DNA of 64,000 bases from Sepiola atlantica (GCA_963556195.1 OY744532.1:102707083-102771082); one strand, 5' to 3'; counted from the stretch's first letter, positions 10,363-22,463 are shown. The notes: generated from the letters alone by a model not told the origin. Made by a program: numbers and translations.

Positions 10363-11820
10363 TAGTTCTATATACGTAACAATTAACATTGGCTTATCTA
10401 AACATTTTACTCCAGCTCTAGTTAGATGTCGCATTCTAATGTATACAGATATGTTCAATAGAAATTGACTTCTGAGTATCGGATCTACCGTGACAATGTT
10501 TGTAAGTAGATTATATGTCAAATATGTATTACTGGTATAAATCTCTATCGATGAGAAGTTGTCTGTATCATCAGAGCCACAAGTTGAAAACGTGTACATG
10601 TTTACTTTATCTTTTCGTGATTTTCACTGTTGTCTCATTAACTGTATGATTATGTGCATAACACACGAAAACAGTACTAATAAAAATGTAGCGTTACGCA
10701 TCATCTATTCCAATGTTTATAGTATAGCATATACACAGTATTCACAGCTTGAGGCAAATTCGAGGAGGTTTTGCTTTACAATGACAATAAAAACATAGTC
10801 ATGGATGGATCCTAAAGCTAGATGGATGAGTAAGATGTCCAGATTCATCCTTAACTACTTACCGATACGTATATACACTTTAATGTACTCGTCTCGTTGC
10901 CAAAACCATACTCAGACGTCAAATTGTATTTGTAAAAAAGGTGTATCTAAAAAAGGAGCAACAGTTACATCAAACATTAGAAAGGGTTCATTTTCGTGCG
11001 CGTTCGAGAGAGAGAAATACAGACAGATAGCTGGACGGATATCTCATCTCACAACATTATTTCTTTTTTTATGGCAATCGCTTCAGACTAGGCATGACGC
11101 CACTTTATGTACGGGGCTAAAAATAATACTTTAAGGTAAAAAACTAGCCTACGAAACGTGTTAGTTAATAGATTCTGACACAAAAAACAGCAATTCTCCC
11201 CTTTTGTCACAGGCATCGCTCATAGAATGTGAATACTAAAGGACAACATAATGGAAGCGAGAGTTACAAGGATGAAGAAAGTAACTCGTAAGTTCACTAT
11301 CTACTGTCCTAATTTAGTTACATTGTGCACGCTCGCCTCCTGCCCCCTTGGGCTCCGCGCTCTATACCTGTCTTGTTTGATTCATGTTTTGGGTAAAAAA
11401 AAAGACATACTATCTCCACCGCAAACTACAGGGCTTCGAGCTCAAGTATGACCTTTTCAAAATGTCCCTTTTCTATTAAAACGCGACTCTCGTCATGTAA
11501 AAGTGAGCCAAGATATTAAAGTTACTCATATTAAAATTGTGCGCGAGTCTCATCATTCTGTTTGTGATGTTGTTTGTTCCCAGTACTGTGGACTAAACAC
11601 ACTCTTTATTTAAAGGTCTTAGTCACGCAAACACATTGTCAGCAATAGGGCGGTGGTTTATATCATAGTATAGCTAAATGCATGTCTTCACATGTATCTA
11701 TCGATGTCCGTATGTTCATGTCTATTTATTTACCTACGAAAATATATATTCATGTATGAATTAATATATACACATAACTATCTGTCAGATGGTACATGTA
11801 CATATATATATATAAGGATT
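10061..11820. other. No gene recognised; includes a short (TA)n
   Basis: A TA tract lies at 10320-10364. A CpG-richer segment around 11330-11450 and an open frame at 10805-11134 were examined and show no recognised domain or splice structure. The rest is AT-rich. Confidence 0.5.
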
Positions 11821-12062
11821 CAATGAATTAGAACATTACAATTGTTCCAAGAATTAGAACATCAAGTCTAGTATGGGGTACGGTCGTTTCCAAAACATTC
11901 TGGAAATATTTTATTTTATTTTATTTAATAAATTAACAAAGCTACTCCAAAACGTTACTTCATCAGCGTCTTTAGCACGACGTCTTATAGAAATTCAAAG
12001 AAAAAATAACAAGCTCGTCTTAGAGGAACATCTATTGACAGAAATAGCTACAGAGACAGGTA

Positions 12063-12600
12063 TAAGGAAAAAATACAAATATAAAATAGAAATAGAAAAA
12101 TAAAATGATAATAAAAATATAAAAATAAAAATAAAAATAAGCATAAAAATAAAAATAAAATATAAAATATGAAAGAATAAAAAATATAAAAAATAAAAAT
12201 AAAATAAAAGGATAAATAATAAAAAATAAAGTAAAATAAAATAAAATAAAAATTAAAATAAAAATGTAAAATAAGAATAAAAGCTATAAAAAAAATAATA
12301 AAATATATAAAAATATATAAAATAAAAATAAAATAATAAAAAATAAATAAATAAATGAATAAAAAAATAAAGAATAATATAGTAAACTAATAATATAGAA
12401 TAAAAGTAAAAATAAAAAATAAAAACCAAAAATAACAATAAGAAAATGATAATGAAAATTAGAAATACAAAATGAAAATATAAGATAAATATCAAAGAAA
12501 TAATTGATATTAAAATAAAATAAAATAAGAGTAGGAATTAAAAACAACATAAAAAATAGAAATGAAATAGAAACTAAAATAATTTAGAAAACAAAGGTTG
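12063..12600. repeat. A/T-only low-complexity tract, (AAAATA)n-like
   Basis: About 530 bp consisting almost only of A and T on the plus strand, built from AAATA and AAAATA words with rare G or C. The Phe/Tyr/Ile-rich open frames on the minus strand are by-products of the composition. Confidence 0.93.
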
Positions 12601-13194
12601 AATATTATCAAGGCTCCTTTTATAAAAGTTTTTAATGAAAATATCATGCAAGAAGATGTGTAGGGCAAGAGGGGAGGAGTAAGAGCAGAGGGGAAAGTAT
12701 GGACAACGATACTTTTTAGGGGGAGAAAAAACATCTTATAAACATTATTATAGGAAAAAGGGTCAGGGGTGACCAGGAAATAGGGATGTAATAGACTAGG
12801 AGTTTAGTTGGGACTATACCAACAGCACTGCACACATAAGTGCATTAGTACATATGAGATATGAGGGAGGAGAACACGCTTCTTATTAATTACACTGGTT
12901 CATAAAGAGGAGAGAACCAGCTTTACAGGAAATAAATATTATCTATTTCCCATTGTGCTCCTATATCAATTCATCGTTCAACCCAATAAGTCAAACTGGA
13001 ATGACATTAGATGTGGGAAGGTGGAGTATTTCAGGAAATATTGTAAATAAAGTCCGGCTGTTAAGGACTTATCTTGAAAATCAAAGCAAACAGAATCTGT
13101 GTTTCGATGATCGAAGATATTTCCTGGATGAATTATCTTGAAGTACTTTCAACCTTATAATTCCTTTTATATATGACTGATGTATGTAACTATA

Positions 13195-13195
<1 letters not shown>
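12601..13195. other. No recognisable feature
   Basis: A G-rich segment around 12655-12780 and otherwise AT-rich DNA. No domain is visible in the short open frames. Confidence 0.5.

Positions 13196-13226
<31 letters not shown>
13196..13226. repeat. (TA)n microsatellite
   Basis: Short TA tract. Confidence 0.95.
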
Positions 13227-13229
<3 letters not shown>

Positions 13230-13234
13230 ATTGG

Positions 13235-13690
13235 TTTTTTTTCGGGCAATAATCGACAGGTGCGCTTTTATTACTTGTCGCCACCCAGAACGGTTTATTT
13301 ATTTTAAGAATATGCAGAGGATTGTAATCAATTCGTCCTTAATCAGACGTGTCATCAATTCATGAATTAATTTTTGTATTTATAGATTTTTTAATTAATT
13401 TATAAATTATTTTTTGCGTGCAAAACGAAAGACATGGACACGTGTTCTGGCTATGAGTCATCAGCATGACTTATCCGGGCAGTGATCGAACCATCGATGT
13501 AAATATTCATAGTCTAGCGCTTTACCCATTGTCCAGAATGACCTGGAACATTTTGTGCTCGACTTTTTAACGCCTAAAGTGTTTCGTTGATAATTATTAT
13601 TGTTTTACATGCCATAGTAAACGAAAGTTCATCGGTGGGTCTTTATTATTTGTCGATACTTTGAGCGGTTTATTTATTAGAAGATTAAAT
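13235..13690 (-). repeat. SINE-like repeat pair with tRNA-like head
   Basis: Two related segments lie in direct orientation about 380 bp apart. Around 13245-13310 is CTTTTATTACTTGTCG followed by CGGTTTATTTATT. Around 13635-13690 is CTTTATTATTTGTCG followed by CGGTTTATTTATT. Between them, on the minus strand, ATCGATGGTTCGATCACTGCC (about 13480-13500, B-box-like) is preceded by GGGTAAAGCGCTAGACTATG (about 13510-13535). A tRNA-derived SINE array is the simplest reading. Confidence 0.55.
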
Positions 13691-13706
13691 ACGAATTAAT
13701 TAATTA

Positions 13707-13740
<34 letters not shown>

Positions 13741-13794
13741 CTATGTATATATATATATGTGTGTGTGTGTGTGCGTGTGTGTGTGTGTGTGTGT
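13707..13794. repeat. (TA)n then (TG)n
   Basis: TA tract with interruptions to about 13758, then a TG tract that runs into the next element. Confidence 0.95.
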
Positions 13795-14066
13795 GCAAGC
13801 GTCATTAAAGACCACATAGTTTTTTCTGTTCACGATCTTTCTTGTAAATTTCTCGAAGCGGCGAGCGATTCTTCGGTTTTCTTGTGTTAATTGGTGGAGT
13901 ATGGCACCTAACGTTGGGCCATTCCTCTAGCGCGTTCGGGCTCTCGACCGTCTTCAGGAGGTGGTGTCTTTGTTACTAAGAGCCATACACCGAAAAATCG
14001 CTCGCCGCGTCGGGAAATTGACAAGAAAGATCGTGCAGAGAGAAAACTCAGTGGTCTTTAAACGCT

Positions 14067-14070
<4 letters not shown>
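13795..14070. mobile_element. Foldback/MITE-like element with about 85-bp inverted arms
   Basis: The left arm at 13795-13885 reads GCAAGCG, then TTAAAGACCAC, then CACGATCTTTCTTGT, then CGGCGAGCGATT. It returns as reverse complement at 14070-13978 with roughly 80 percent identity. The centre (about 13890-13975) is unique. Microsatellite DNA abuts both ends, TG/TA on the left and TA on the right. No coding capacity is present, so a non-autonomous DNA transposon is likely; the superfamily is unknown. The 133-codon open frame that spans it is a shadow. Confidence 0.78.

Positions 14071-14138
<68 letters not shown>
14071..14138. repeat. (TA)n microsatellite
   Basis: Perfect TA tract starting at the foldback right end. 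Confidence 0.97.
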
Positions 14139-14141
<3 letters not shown>

Positions 14142-14232
14142 AGATAGATGAAAGAGAGATAAAAAATAAAAAATGTGAGAATGACAAATCTATTACGTCT
14201 TCAGAAATCCTCACATTATGTATTCCTTTTCT

Positions 14233-14236
<4 letters not shown>

Positions 14237-14306
<70 letters not shown>
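14237..14306. repeat. (TA)n microsatellite
   Basis: Perfect TA tract, separated from the previous one by about 98 bp of unique DNA. Confidence 0.97.
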
Positions 14307-14309
<3 letters not shown>

Positions 14310-14393
14310 GCTCTATACCGTATATTGAGCTTTACACACTTTACGATAGGTTAAAATTGTAAAAGTATGCATTTTATGTTTAGTTTCATACTT

Positions 14394-14413
14394 TGATATA
14401 TATATATATATAT

Positions 14414-14485
<72 letters not shown>

Positions 14486-14496
14486 GTATATATACT
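14394..14496. repeat. (TA)n with internal (CA)n
   Basis: TA tract interrupted by a short CA run near 14415-14423. It is the third long TA tract in 430 bp. Confidence 0.96.
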
Positions 14497-16118
14497 TAAT
14501 TGTATATATACAGAGATATCGACTTGTTTAATAAAGAAGACATAATTCCCATTTCAAATGTATTTATGCGTTTGCAGTTATTTATTTTTTTGACACCTGC
14601 GCATTTATTTACAATTAGGAATTCGAGGACCGGGAAGGTGTCATGTCTGTAACATTTCGAATGCGATGCATTCCATTAGGATAGCACGCAATCACATTGT
14701 TCAGTTCTAATTTTATTTTGAAAAAGTTGGTTAAAACATGTTGTCAGATAAAGACGCATTTTTTTATCTAGCAAAACTGTTTTAAGTGGATAGGATAAAA
14801 ACACTTAGTTTGTTTAACAAAAAATAATTAAATTTTCTTACTTGACATTAAAAACGAAACACGCAAACTGCCCGGCTGAAAAAAAAAGAAAGCATTTGCA
14901 TTTATTAAAGAATGCAAAGAACACCAAAATATCTGTCCGCCATTGTCTTTTTAAGTTTGTTTACGTTCTCTATTTTACTAATGATTACTTATTGACATAC
15001 CAACAATATTTAACAGTTCATACAGTTACATTTTAGTTTTTTCCCCCTTTTTTACGATATATTTAGCATGTGGCTAACTTTAATGCAAAAATACAGCACA
15101 TATATCAAACAAAGAATCGATTACGTTTTGCGGTAACGAAAATTGAGGCTAGTGTTCGAAACTCAGTGATTCTTTCAAACTGATTGATACATTTTGTTTT
15201 AATTCCTGCTCTTCGTAGTAGTCCATGCAAGATTCTCGCTTTTCACTCTTTCTCCGTACGTCGCATGATGTCTTCACCAAACGTATAGTTCCCAATCAAG
15301 GGGTGGACTTAAATATTAACTGCATGAATCTACATCCTATTTAAAACTTTTTCGGGAACATAATTCCCGAATGATTACTGGTTGACTTACCTACAGTGTT
15401 TAACCATTTATACATTTTATTTATTAGTTTGATTTGTCTGTTTTACGATGTATCGATCATCTTGTTTTTTTTTCAAACACAAGAACAACACACTTATAAC
15501 GAACAATTAATCAACTACGGTATTTATTTGAAGAATTAAAGTTGGTGACCATTTTATGTCATTCGTAAAGTGAGAATAAGGTAATGCAGACATTTTCCCG
15601 TGCTACACTTGTCTAGCTCTATAAATAAGTTATATAAATACACGAAAAAGGGGGCGGTGAAATGGGGCGATCTGGGGCGAGAGAGAGAGAGAGAAAGATA
15701 AAAAGACGGCTATAGAGAGTAGGAGAGAAATAGAATTTTGAATATAAAGATGTTGCACACGCTATTTTTCTTCTATTTTGTGTTTTCATGAGCCCGAGCA
15801 ACGCCGGGTAGCCATGCTTGTAATTTATATGAATACAGTTTAATTAGAAAAGGATAAAATGATCTTCGGATAAATGTGGTGACAAGATCCTAGTATTCTC
15901 ATCTTGATAGCTGGATGAACGACAACAAACTATGCTAAGTAAGGGTACATTTGTTTCTCAGTCATGTAGCGAAGCTCATTACGCATACACATGACTAAAA
16001 TAAGTAAAGCCAAGTGTTCTTTGTTAATTTTATGGAGCATTTTTATGTCTTAATAATAGAAAACAAAATTGTATAAACAAAACGGAAGGTTTTATGTTTC
16101 TTGACACAGTGGTTTAAT
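14497..16118. other. No gene recognised
   Basis: AT-rich DNA. A GA-rich patch lies at 15675-15700. At 15790-15815 there is a GAGCAACGCCGGGTAGC motif, also seen in altered form at the end of the 53-bp minisatellite (51509-51530), so it may mark the end of an unidentified repeat family. Confidence 0.5.
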
Positions 16119-16979
16119 TTAATTTAAGGACGCTACATTGCGGCGATGGAGCAGAGGCTGAAGCTTGGTTGACAGTGAGGGACCTATTAGGTTGGCGATT
16201 CTTTTTCGGACCTTGTCAAGGAAGGAGAGACTAGTAGATGATGCACCAGCCCAGATGTGACAACAATACTCCATTAATGGGCGGATGGTGGCTTTGTAGC
16301 GATACAGGATAATGTCAGGTGAGAGGAGTTTACTAGCACGGTAAAGGGCGTCAACCTTCTTTGCGGCAGCTCTGGCAATGTCTTCGATGTATTTGTTCCA
16401 ATTAATGTTACCTGTGAAGGTTAGTCCGAGGAGTTTGAATGATGAACTCTCAGGTAGGATGTTATTAGCCATGACAATCGGTGGTTGGAGAGGTTCTTTG
16501 TAGTTATTGAAGGAAAGGAGCTTTGTCTTAGCGGCATTAAAAGTTACCAACCATTTGTGACCCCAATCCACTACAGCCTGAAGGTCATTTTCTAAAGATT
16601 CAGCCAATGCCTCGGATATGATTGTGTCGGTTTTGCCAACATGGCGAGAGTAAAGCGTGGTGTCGTCAGCAAATAAACCAATCTCAGACACTGTGTCATC
16701 AGGGAGATCGTTTATATAGATCAGGAACAACAGAGGTCGAAGCATAGATTCCTGGGGTACACCAACATTAATGCCATGTTGCTTAGATGAACGGCCATCA
16801 AGGATAACCTGGATTTTTCTTTTGTCTAGGAAGGATCTGATTATATTAAGTAATTGCCCAGTAATTACGTATGAGCGTATTTTTAGGAGAAGCCCTTTAT
16901 GCCATACCTTGTCAAAGGCCTTGGATATATCAAGCGTCACTGCCCTAGCTTCTCCTGCCTTGTCAAGTGTATGATACAT
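16119..16979 (-). pseudogene. LINE reverse transcriptase, palm and thumb part
   Basis: An open frame of 286 codons, the longest in the window. It covers VTLDISKAFDKVWHKGL near its start (first catalytic aspartate region), [21 protein letters not shown] (about residues 93-113), LFADDTTLY (about 121-129, the catalytic FADD motif) and the conserved SFKLLGLTF block (about 180-188). The usual GVPQGSVLGPLL is changed at two glycines (QES and LRP), so even this best-preserved part is probably inactive. The fingers lie in another frame at 17407-17093, and the ORF ends at an early stop after the HRRNVASLN block. It would act in target-primed reverse transcription. Confidence 0.93.
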
Positions 16980-17092
16980 TCGTTCAGGGATGACCGTTAG
17001 AATGTCCGCAGTAGATCGTGCTTTTCTAAATCCATACTGGCGGTCAAAAAGAAGTTTAGCATTAACTAGGTGACGGACTATCGCTAGATTGA

Positions 17093-17407
17093 TTAAGGAT
17101 TCAAAGATTTAAGCAAAGATCGGCAGTAGACTGATTGGGCGGTAGTTCTGAGGATCGGTTCTAGGCCCAGAACTCTTGAAGACTGGTACCACAGAGGCAA
17201 TTTTTTAGCTACCAGGGAAGCAAGATTCATCGAGGCATTTGTTATAGAGTTTGGAGAGGACAGGGCCAGTTCAGCAGAGCATTTCTTTATTACTAATACT
17301 GGTATGAGATCAGGCCCACAAGCTTTAGAGGTGTCAAGGTTTATTATGATGTCTCTGACCTGGGACGGGGTGATGACCAGGTTATCAAGTGTGGCTTCGG
17401 TCCGCAA
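17093..17407 (-). pseudogene. LINE reverse transcriptase, N-terminal part
   Basis: Contains SKACGPDLIPVLVIKKC, the conserved block of the fingers region (usually GPDGIP). The downstream NYRPIS-type motif is lost to a frameshift (TTAQSVY). It is directly homologous to 119-403 in copy A. Confidence 0.9.
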
Positions 17408-17587
17408 TGGGAATGTGGGGGTAGGGTGTATCTGAGTCTAAAGTGGAGTTAAAGGCGAAATGCTGGGCAAGTAGTTCAGCCTTATCAGTGGCCGTGCATA
17501 CGACATCATTGTGGTTTGATTGTGGGAGAATCGTTGATTGACCATTATTCACTACACTATTGTAGATTTTCCAGAAATCACGAGTAC

Positions 17588-17812
17588 CTAGTTTCTGTGA
17601 CTGGATGCGTTTTTTGTTAACTCATTATACTTTCTCTTCGCTTCACCTATCACGGTCTTGTGATTATTTCTTGACTCTATAAATGTATGTCTATTAGGAG
17701 CTGACTTATGGCGGCCGAATTTACGGAATGCTTGTTGCCTCTTAGAAATGGCAGCTGCACATTCCAAGCTGAACCATTTAGGAGAGTGGGGCTTGCTAAA
17801 GAATTTTCGCAT
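17588..17812 (-). pseudogene. LINE endonuclease-RT linker
   Basis: An open segment with SPKWFSLECAAAISKRQQAFRKF and basic runs. This is the typical region between endonuclease and reverse transcriptase where WW/RQAW-like residues occur. No separate function is assignable. Confidence 0.8.
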
Positions 17813-18120
17813 GGGGACATAGGCTTCGATGCCTGCTTTGACCCATTCAGTTAATTCGTTTGCACACTGGTCGGCAGGGAGTAAGAAGGTTTCCCTCCAT
17901 GGGGCGTCACTGATGTGATCTCTGATTGACTCAAATCAGCCTGCTTGTAGTATCTTGTTGTTTTGAGCAACGGTTCATCAGCTTTTGGACGACTTTTTAG
18001 GGTGATAAGTATCATTAGCACAATGTGATCAGCATTCCCAAGTGGGTTATGAGCTTTCGTCACACAAGCCTCGGGCATTGAGGTCAAGAAAAGGTCTAGA
18101 AGTGAGGCTTGTTGGTCTAC

Positions 18121-18411
18121 TCAATCGGGGATGCGGGTCGCAAAATCGACAGTCTGGGAGAGGGAGTGAGCTAAGGAGAAATTATACGTAGAGTTGCCGG
18201 CTGCGTCAGTAAGGCTTGAGAATGTCAACCAGTCGTGGTGGTGGGCATTACAATCCTCAAATACATGTATCTGGGCATTCGAGTCAATTAAGAGTGCTCT
18301 ATCTATGCTTTCAGAGACAGAGTTTAGCAGAGTACAGTCCTGGGTCGACGGGGAACGGTATAAGAAATATAAGTAACTGACGCTGTGATGTATAGTCAAT
18401 CTAAAGCACAT
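18121..18411 (-). pseudogene. LINE APE-type endonuclease, C-terminal part
   Basis: Contains FLYRSPSTQD, then the catalytic loop as FEDCNAHHHDW (the family usually has GDFNAHH, so the aspartate-phenylalanine pair is altered), then FSLAHSLSQTVDFATRIPD. It would nick the target DNA. The altered loop and flanking frame breaks argue against activity. Confidence 0.9.
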
Positions 18412-18440
18412 GTAGTCTTGGTCATCTGATTCTAACCTTA

Positions 18441-19291
18441 TTATCTTTATCTGGCATTATCAGTATAATTAGAACGGTAACAACTGGCTTTAGATAACTA
18501 AAAGAATATGTATGGGGCAGGACATAGATATTTACAGGTCTGAACAAAATTTATATTTCCGATTTCTGTGAAACGCATGACAGAAAGCTCAATGAGTTTA
18601 ATGAAAGGTTTAAAAACTATACTAAGATTTACACTTCGAAAAGGACTAATAAATTCAGATATCAGAAATAAGCTTAGAATTAACAATGCCATGTGTTATG
18701 TTTTCTCGAAAAAAGAGAATCAAGTCGTTTAGAATACTTTATAGTTATATAAAAGAAACTATATAAAAAAATTGACAACAGGCAGATCATAAAAGCGGTC
18801 ACCAAAGAGATGGACCGACGAAATAAGGGTTGATTCATGAGTGCCCATCTTGACAACTGAACGAATGGCATAAAACTGTGATAAATAGGGGATCTCTGTT
18901 CTCAATTATGTTGGGAAGCACCCTGGAGTTTGCACATGAATCAAGTTGATCTTCATTTTTTATTTTATATTTTTTTTTAACAGGTTCTCTTTATTTAATG
19001 CGGAAATACAATGTTTACTTCTAGTTGTTTCTACTTTAATTTATACCAACAAATGCACATTATCACTGAAGGGTTACTGTGAATTAGTGCCCGCATTTAC
19101 AAGGGCATCCTATGTGCAGAGTTTTGCAGCAAGATATTTGTTAACGTTACATTTAGGTTTTATTTATTTTGGTACCATCATGGAAACAGGGAATTTGAAA
19201 AGCTATCAGTTCGAGGAAATAAACTATCAGATTGCAAGAGTGTCGGAGAACATTCCAGTCAAGTATATGTAAAAAAAACACACAAATGTAA
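18441..19291. other. No gene recognised
   Basis: AT-rich DNA between two LINE fragments. The 108-codon open frame at 18946-19272 has no domain I recognise and starts in a T-rich low-complexity stretch. Confidence 0.5.
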
Positions 19292-19556
19292 AATTGTGGC
19301 GATTGGACAGGGTCTGCAGCTTAGAAGACAGTGCTGGAACCATACTATTAGAGGCTTTTTTCGGTCCTGTCTAAGAAGGCAAGACTATTGGTTGGTGCAC
19401 TAGCCCAAATGTGAAAACAATACTCCCTTCATGGGCGTGTGGTTGCTTTGTAGAGATATAGGATACTCACAGATGTGAGAAGTTTTCTAGCAGGGTAGAG
19501 GGTGTCTACCTTCCGAGCAGCAGGTTTGTCAGTATCTTCTATATATGTGGCATAAT
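19292..19556 (-). mobile_element. LINE copy C, RT C-terminal fragment
   Basis: Matches 16140-16395 of copy B, for example GGCGATTGGACAGGG, TTCGGTCCTGTC, GGTGCACTAGCCCA and the tRNA-independent 3' coding part. The fragment stops at a (TA)n tract. No intact frame. Confidence 0.85.
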
Positions 19557-19557
19557 G

Positions 19558-19634
<77 letters not shown>
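19557..19634. repeat. (TA)n microsatellite
   Basis: Perfect TA tract at the broken edge of LINE copy C. Confidence 0.97.
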
Positions 19635-19636
<2 letters not shown>

Positions 19637-19789
19637 TATGATCTTAACTACTACCTTTGGTAAATTTGTATATGAACATCCTGAGCAAAATTACAGCCTG
19701 CTCCTTAAAAATTAGATTTTTCATTTTAAGATCATTCTTAATTTATTAGGGCAGTTAAATAATACCATTTAACACCAACCTTACGTTTG

Positions 19790-20760
19790 ACTGTCAAAGT
19801 CGTAAAACCACAGGCAATCGCCATAAAAAAATAACCTTATCTCAAATGGTAACAAAATGGTTAACTACCATAACCGTTAAATTCATATGAGAAACTGATC
19901 CGATACTCAAAATACAAAAAAAAAACAGATTTCTTTGTTTTTTCCCTTTCCGCCAGATTTTCAGGTTAAGCACTCGTAATTGCCTTAAAAAGTAGAATCT
20001 AATCATATCGGTGGGTGAAGGTGTTAATCTACAATGATATCTACACTTTTTATATCTTTATTTATACTATAAAAATAAGGTATTCAATTAGTTAGTTTCA
20101 ATTAGGTAATTTTAAAGTTATTTATTTAATTTTTACACAAGAAATGTATTCATAACTAAAATCAATTGCTTAACATTTAAATACAAAAGGGGCGTATAGT
20201 AAAATAAAACGTCTACGATATAAAACTAAATATATATGGGAAAATGTGCAGATTAACCCCCTCCGTTAATACCCCCCCGCTGACAAAAAAAACATTAACC
20301 TTGATTTAGGTGATATCGTGTTAACACTGTTAAAAACGGAAAGAACAAAATAGAATTAAGAGTCGGGGGTTATTTGTATATCTTAAACGTAAAATAGTCT
20401 TCAATATCCGGGCCATTCTATCTTGTGGGTAACTTAAGAGAGTTTGTGTTACTAACCCTAGATCCGAGTGGCAAATGCATAAAACTAAACGTAATCGCCA
20501 AAAATAGCCCCATCCCACAAAAAATAATAAAACGCAACGCATATAATTCTCATAGCAAAAGGAATTTAGTTAACTACACTTTAACTGGCCTGAGAAATAT
20601 ACGAACATTTTCCCCAACTATAAATTCAAAAATAAATGTTTTATTTTTTATTTTTACTTCTTTCCGTTTACTGTTTCAAAGTGTTCACATCTGATCGCAT
20701 ATAAAAGGTAGAATAATTTTGGGGGTAGGTGAGGGTTAATTGAGCGGAAGATGTTAATGT
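19790..20760. repeat. Repeated module with G-rich GGTGGGTGAAGGTGTTAAT-type word
   Basis: The word occurs at about 20010-20032 and about 20720-20742 in direct orientation, and inverted near 20250-20275 (GATTAACCCCCTCCGTTAAT). Around the two direct copies a longer similarity is visible (CTTTCCG, then AAAGTAGAAT or AAGGTAGAAT about 60-80 bp on). It is probably a decayed repeat family with inverted copies. The class is unknown. Confidence 0.45.
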
Positions 20761-21235
20761 ACAAAAATACGAATTTATATTTTTTGTTACGTTATTTCGA
20801 CGAATAACAGTGCTACTAAAATGTTGTTTTCATTTGTCAATGTAATAATTGCAAAAAGATGGCGATAGAAAGGTGGCAGAGTGAGTGCGAGCGAGACAGC
20901 CACACTCTCCACCGTCTCCCTTTTCACTTTTCGCGTATGCCTAGCTCATAGCGACCCACCACCTTCGGAAAGGTTGTGACAAGCGTTGGTAATTTACACT
21001 TAAGATGTTTGACTTTTTTTCCGATTTATTTATCAAATAACTTTAATAAATTACTGTTAATATAGACAAAACTATTGCATATAGATAATGAAAAAAAGCA
21101 AATGAGATTCCGAAGTAATAATACCAAAAATTGATTCATTGTGAACTTTCGCATTTATTTATTTAGTTACTAGCAAACATATGCGACTGTTGGGAGCATA
21201 TTTTTGCGAGGCTTGGACGAACTACATACACTACC
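20761..21235. other. No gene recognised
   Basis: Contains a GC-richer island at about 20855-20980 without a recognisable exon. Confidence 0.45.
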
Positions 21236-21975
21236 CACTAAAAGAGGAGTTATAAATAAAGGATGATATCATAGCGAACAAAATTTCGCCCTGCCCCATA
21301 TAACACTAAGAGTTGATGCTTTAGAAAATGATATTATGGACACATAATAGATAGAACACTACCCTCTAAAGAAAGGAGAAGGTACTCTTTGAAAGATCGT
21401 ATCGTCATGAACAAACCCTCTCTTCACCCAAATGGTGATTAACAATGGAACAAATATTATACTACTGCTTCCCCAAAGGAGGAGGTAAACCTTGGAGGAT
21501 GATATTATGAATAACGAAAATATACTATACGGCAGGCCACCACAAATAAAGAGGAGGTAATGCCTGAGAGAATGTATCATGTCGAATGAAAATCTACTAT
21601 ACTAACCCCCAAACTAACCCTGAAAGAAGAAAAAGGAAGTGATGATGCCTGTGAGGATTTTATCATGATGAACGAACGAACATATACTACACTGGCCACA
21701 AAGGAAGAGGTAATGCCACCCTCAAAAGTAGAGATAATGCCTACGAGTATGGTATAATAACAACATAACAGATACAACCGTACCCTTCTTCCCTAAACAA
21801 AGAAGAAGATAGTCCTTGGAAGATAGTTTTTTGACAACGTATTATACGGTATCTCCTCCGAAGAGGAGGGTGTAATACCTGGGAGGATTCACGCCACCTA
21901 ATTCCTTTGAAACAAAAAGAAGGTAATACCTGGGAAGAAATCTTATGGTATACAGAACTGATACTACAATATTCA
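21236..21975. repeat. Degenerate tandem repeat of about 75-85 bp
   Basis: Recurring order: AAAG(A)GGAGGTAAT, then GCCTGGGAGGAT, then (T)TATCATGATGAACGAA, then ATACTA(C/T)ACTG, then CCCCC. About nine imperfect copies are seen, for example near 21300, 21365, 21475, 21550, 21630, 21705, 21780, 21860 and 21915. Diverged copies of the same unit occur at 46960-47180, so it is a dispersed family and not only a local array. It has no coding function; the open frames on the minus strand are shadows. Confidence 0.7.
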
Positions 21976-22463
21976 CCCACATTAAAATATATTCCAATTA
22001 AATCAGAGTTATATATTTTTATTTAAAAATGCCGACAAATAAGCAAAACATAATTTTTATGGTTTGTTGGTCAAATGGCTTTCTCGTCACCACATTACAG
22101 CGACATACCGGAAGTTTTCAAGTAAATTATCATCGTTAAGAATTAAATTCTAAAAACGTTTTTAAATCGCTTTCCTTGTGTTATTAAATCGTTTTACTTA
22201 CTTTTGTCAATAATTCTAATGATATGATCCATCGATCAAATTATTGCGTAAAAAGAAGAAATATTGAAAATAAGAATTACTAATGTGTACTACAGAACAT
22301 TGATTTATTAGAAAATTTAAAAAATACAAACATGCAAATGAGGAATTTAAGAGAGTATAGAGATTAGGCGGGTTTTAAATTTTTTTGTATCATTAGAATC
22401 AAATGTCGAAGATGTTTTAGTGTTTATATACTTGAGACAACCAAAAAACTTTAGTATCCCTGT

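Larger units (their letters stand above)
16119..18440 (-). mobile_element. LINE copy B (CR1/jockey-like), the most complete in the window
   Basis: About 2.3 kb of a non-LTR retrotransposon with, in minus-strand order, the endonuclease C-terminal part (18411-18121), a linker (about 18087-17588) and the reverse transcriptase (17407-16119). It lacks the N-terminal endonuclease and the 3' tail that copies D and E still have. The same family recurs at 1-1870, 19292-19556, 31980-32430, 34640-34895, 47290-47860 and 55030-56350. Frameshifts separate the domains. Confidence 0.93.

Noticed and set aside
13961..14362. Long open frames rich in Ile-Tyr or Tyr-Ile, here and at many other places
   Set aside because: They are translations of (TA)n microsatellites and carry no protein information.
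18946..19272. 108-codon plus-strand open frame as a gene
   Set aside because: Starts in poly-T low complexity, no domain, no splice signals, and sits between LINE fragments.
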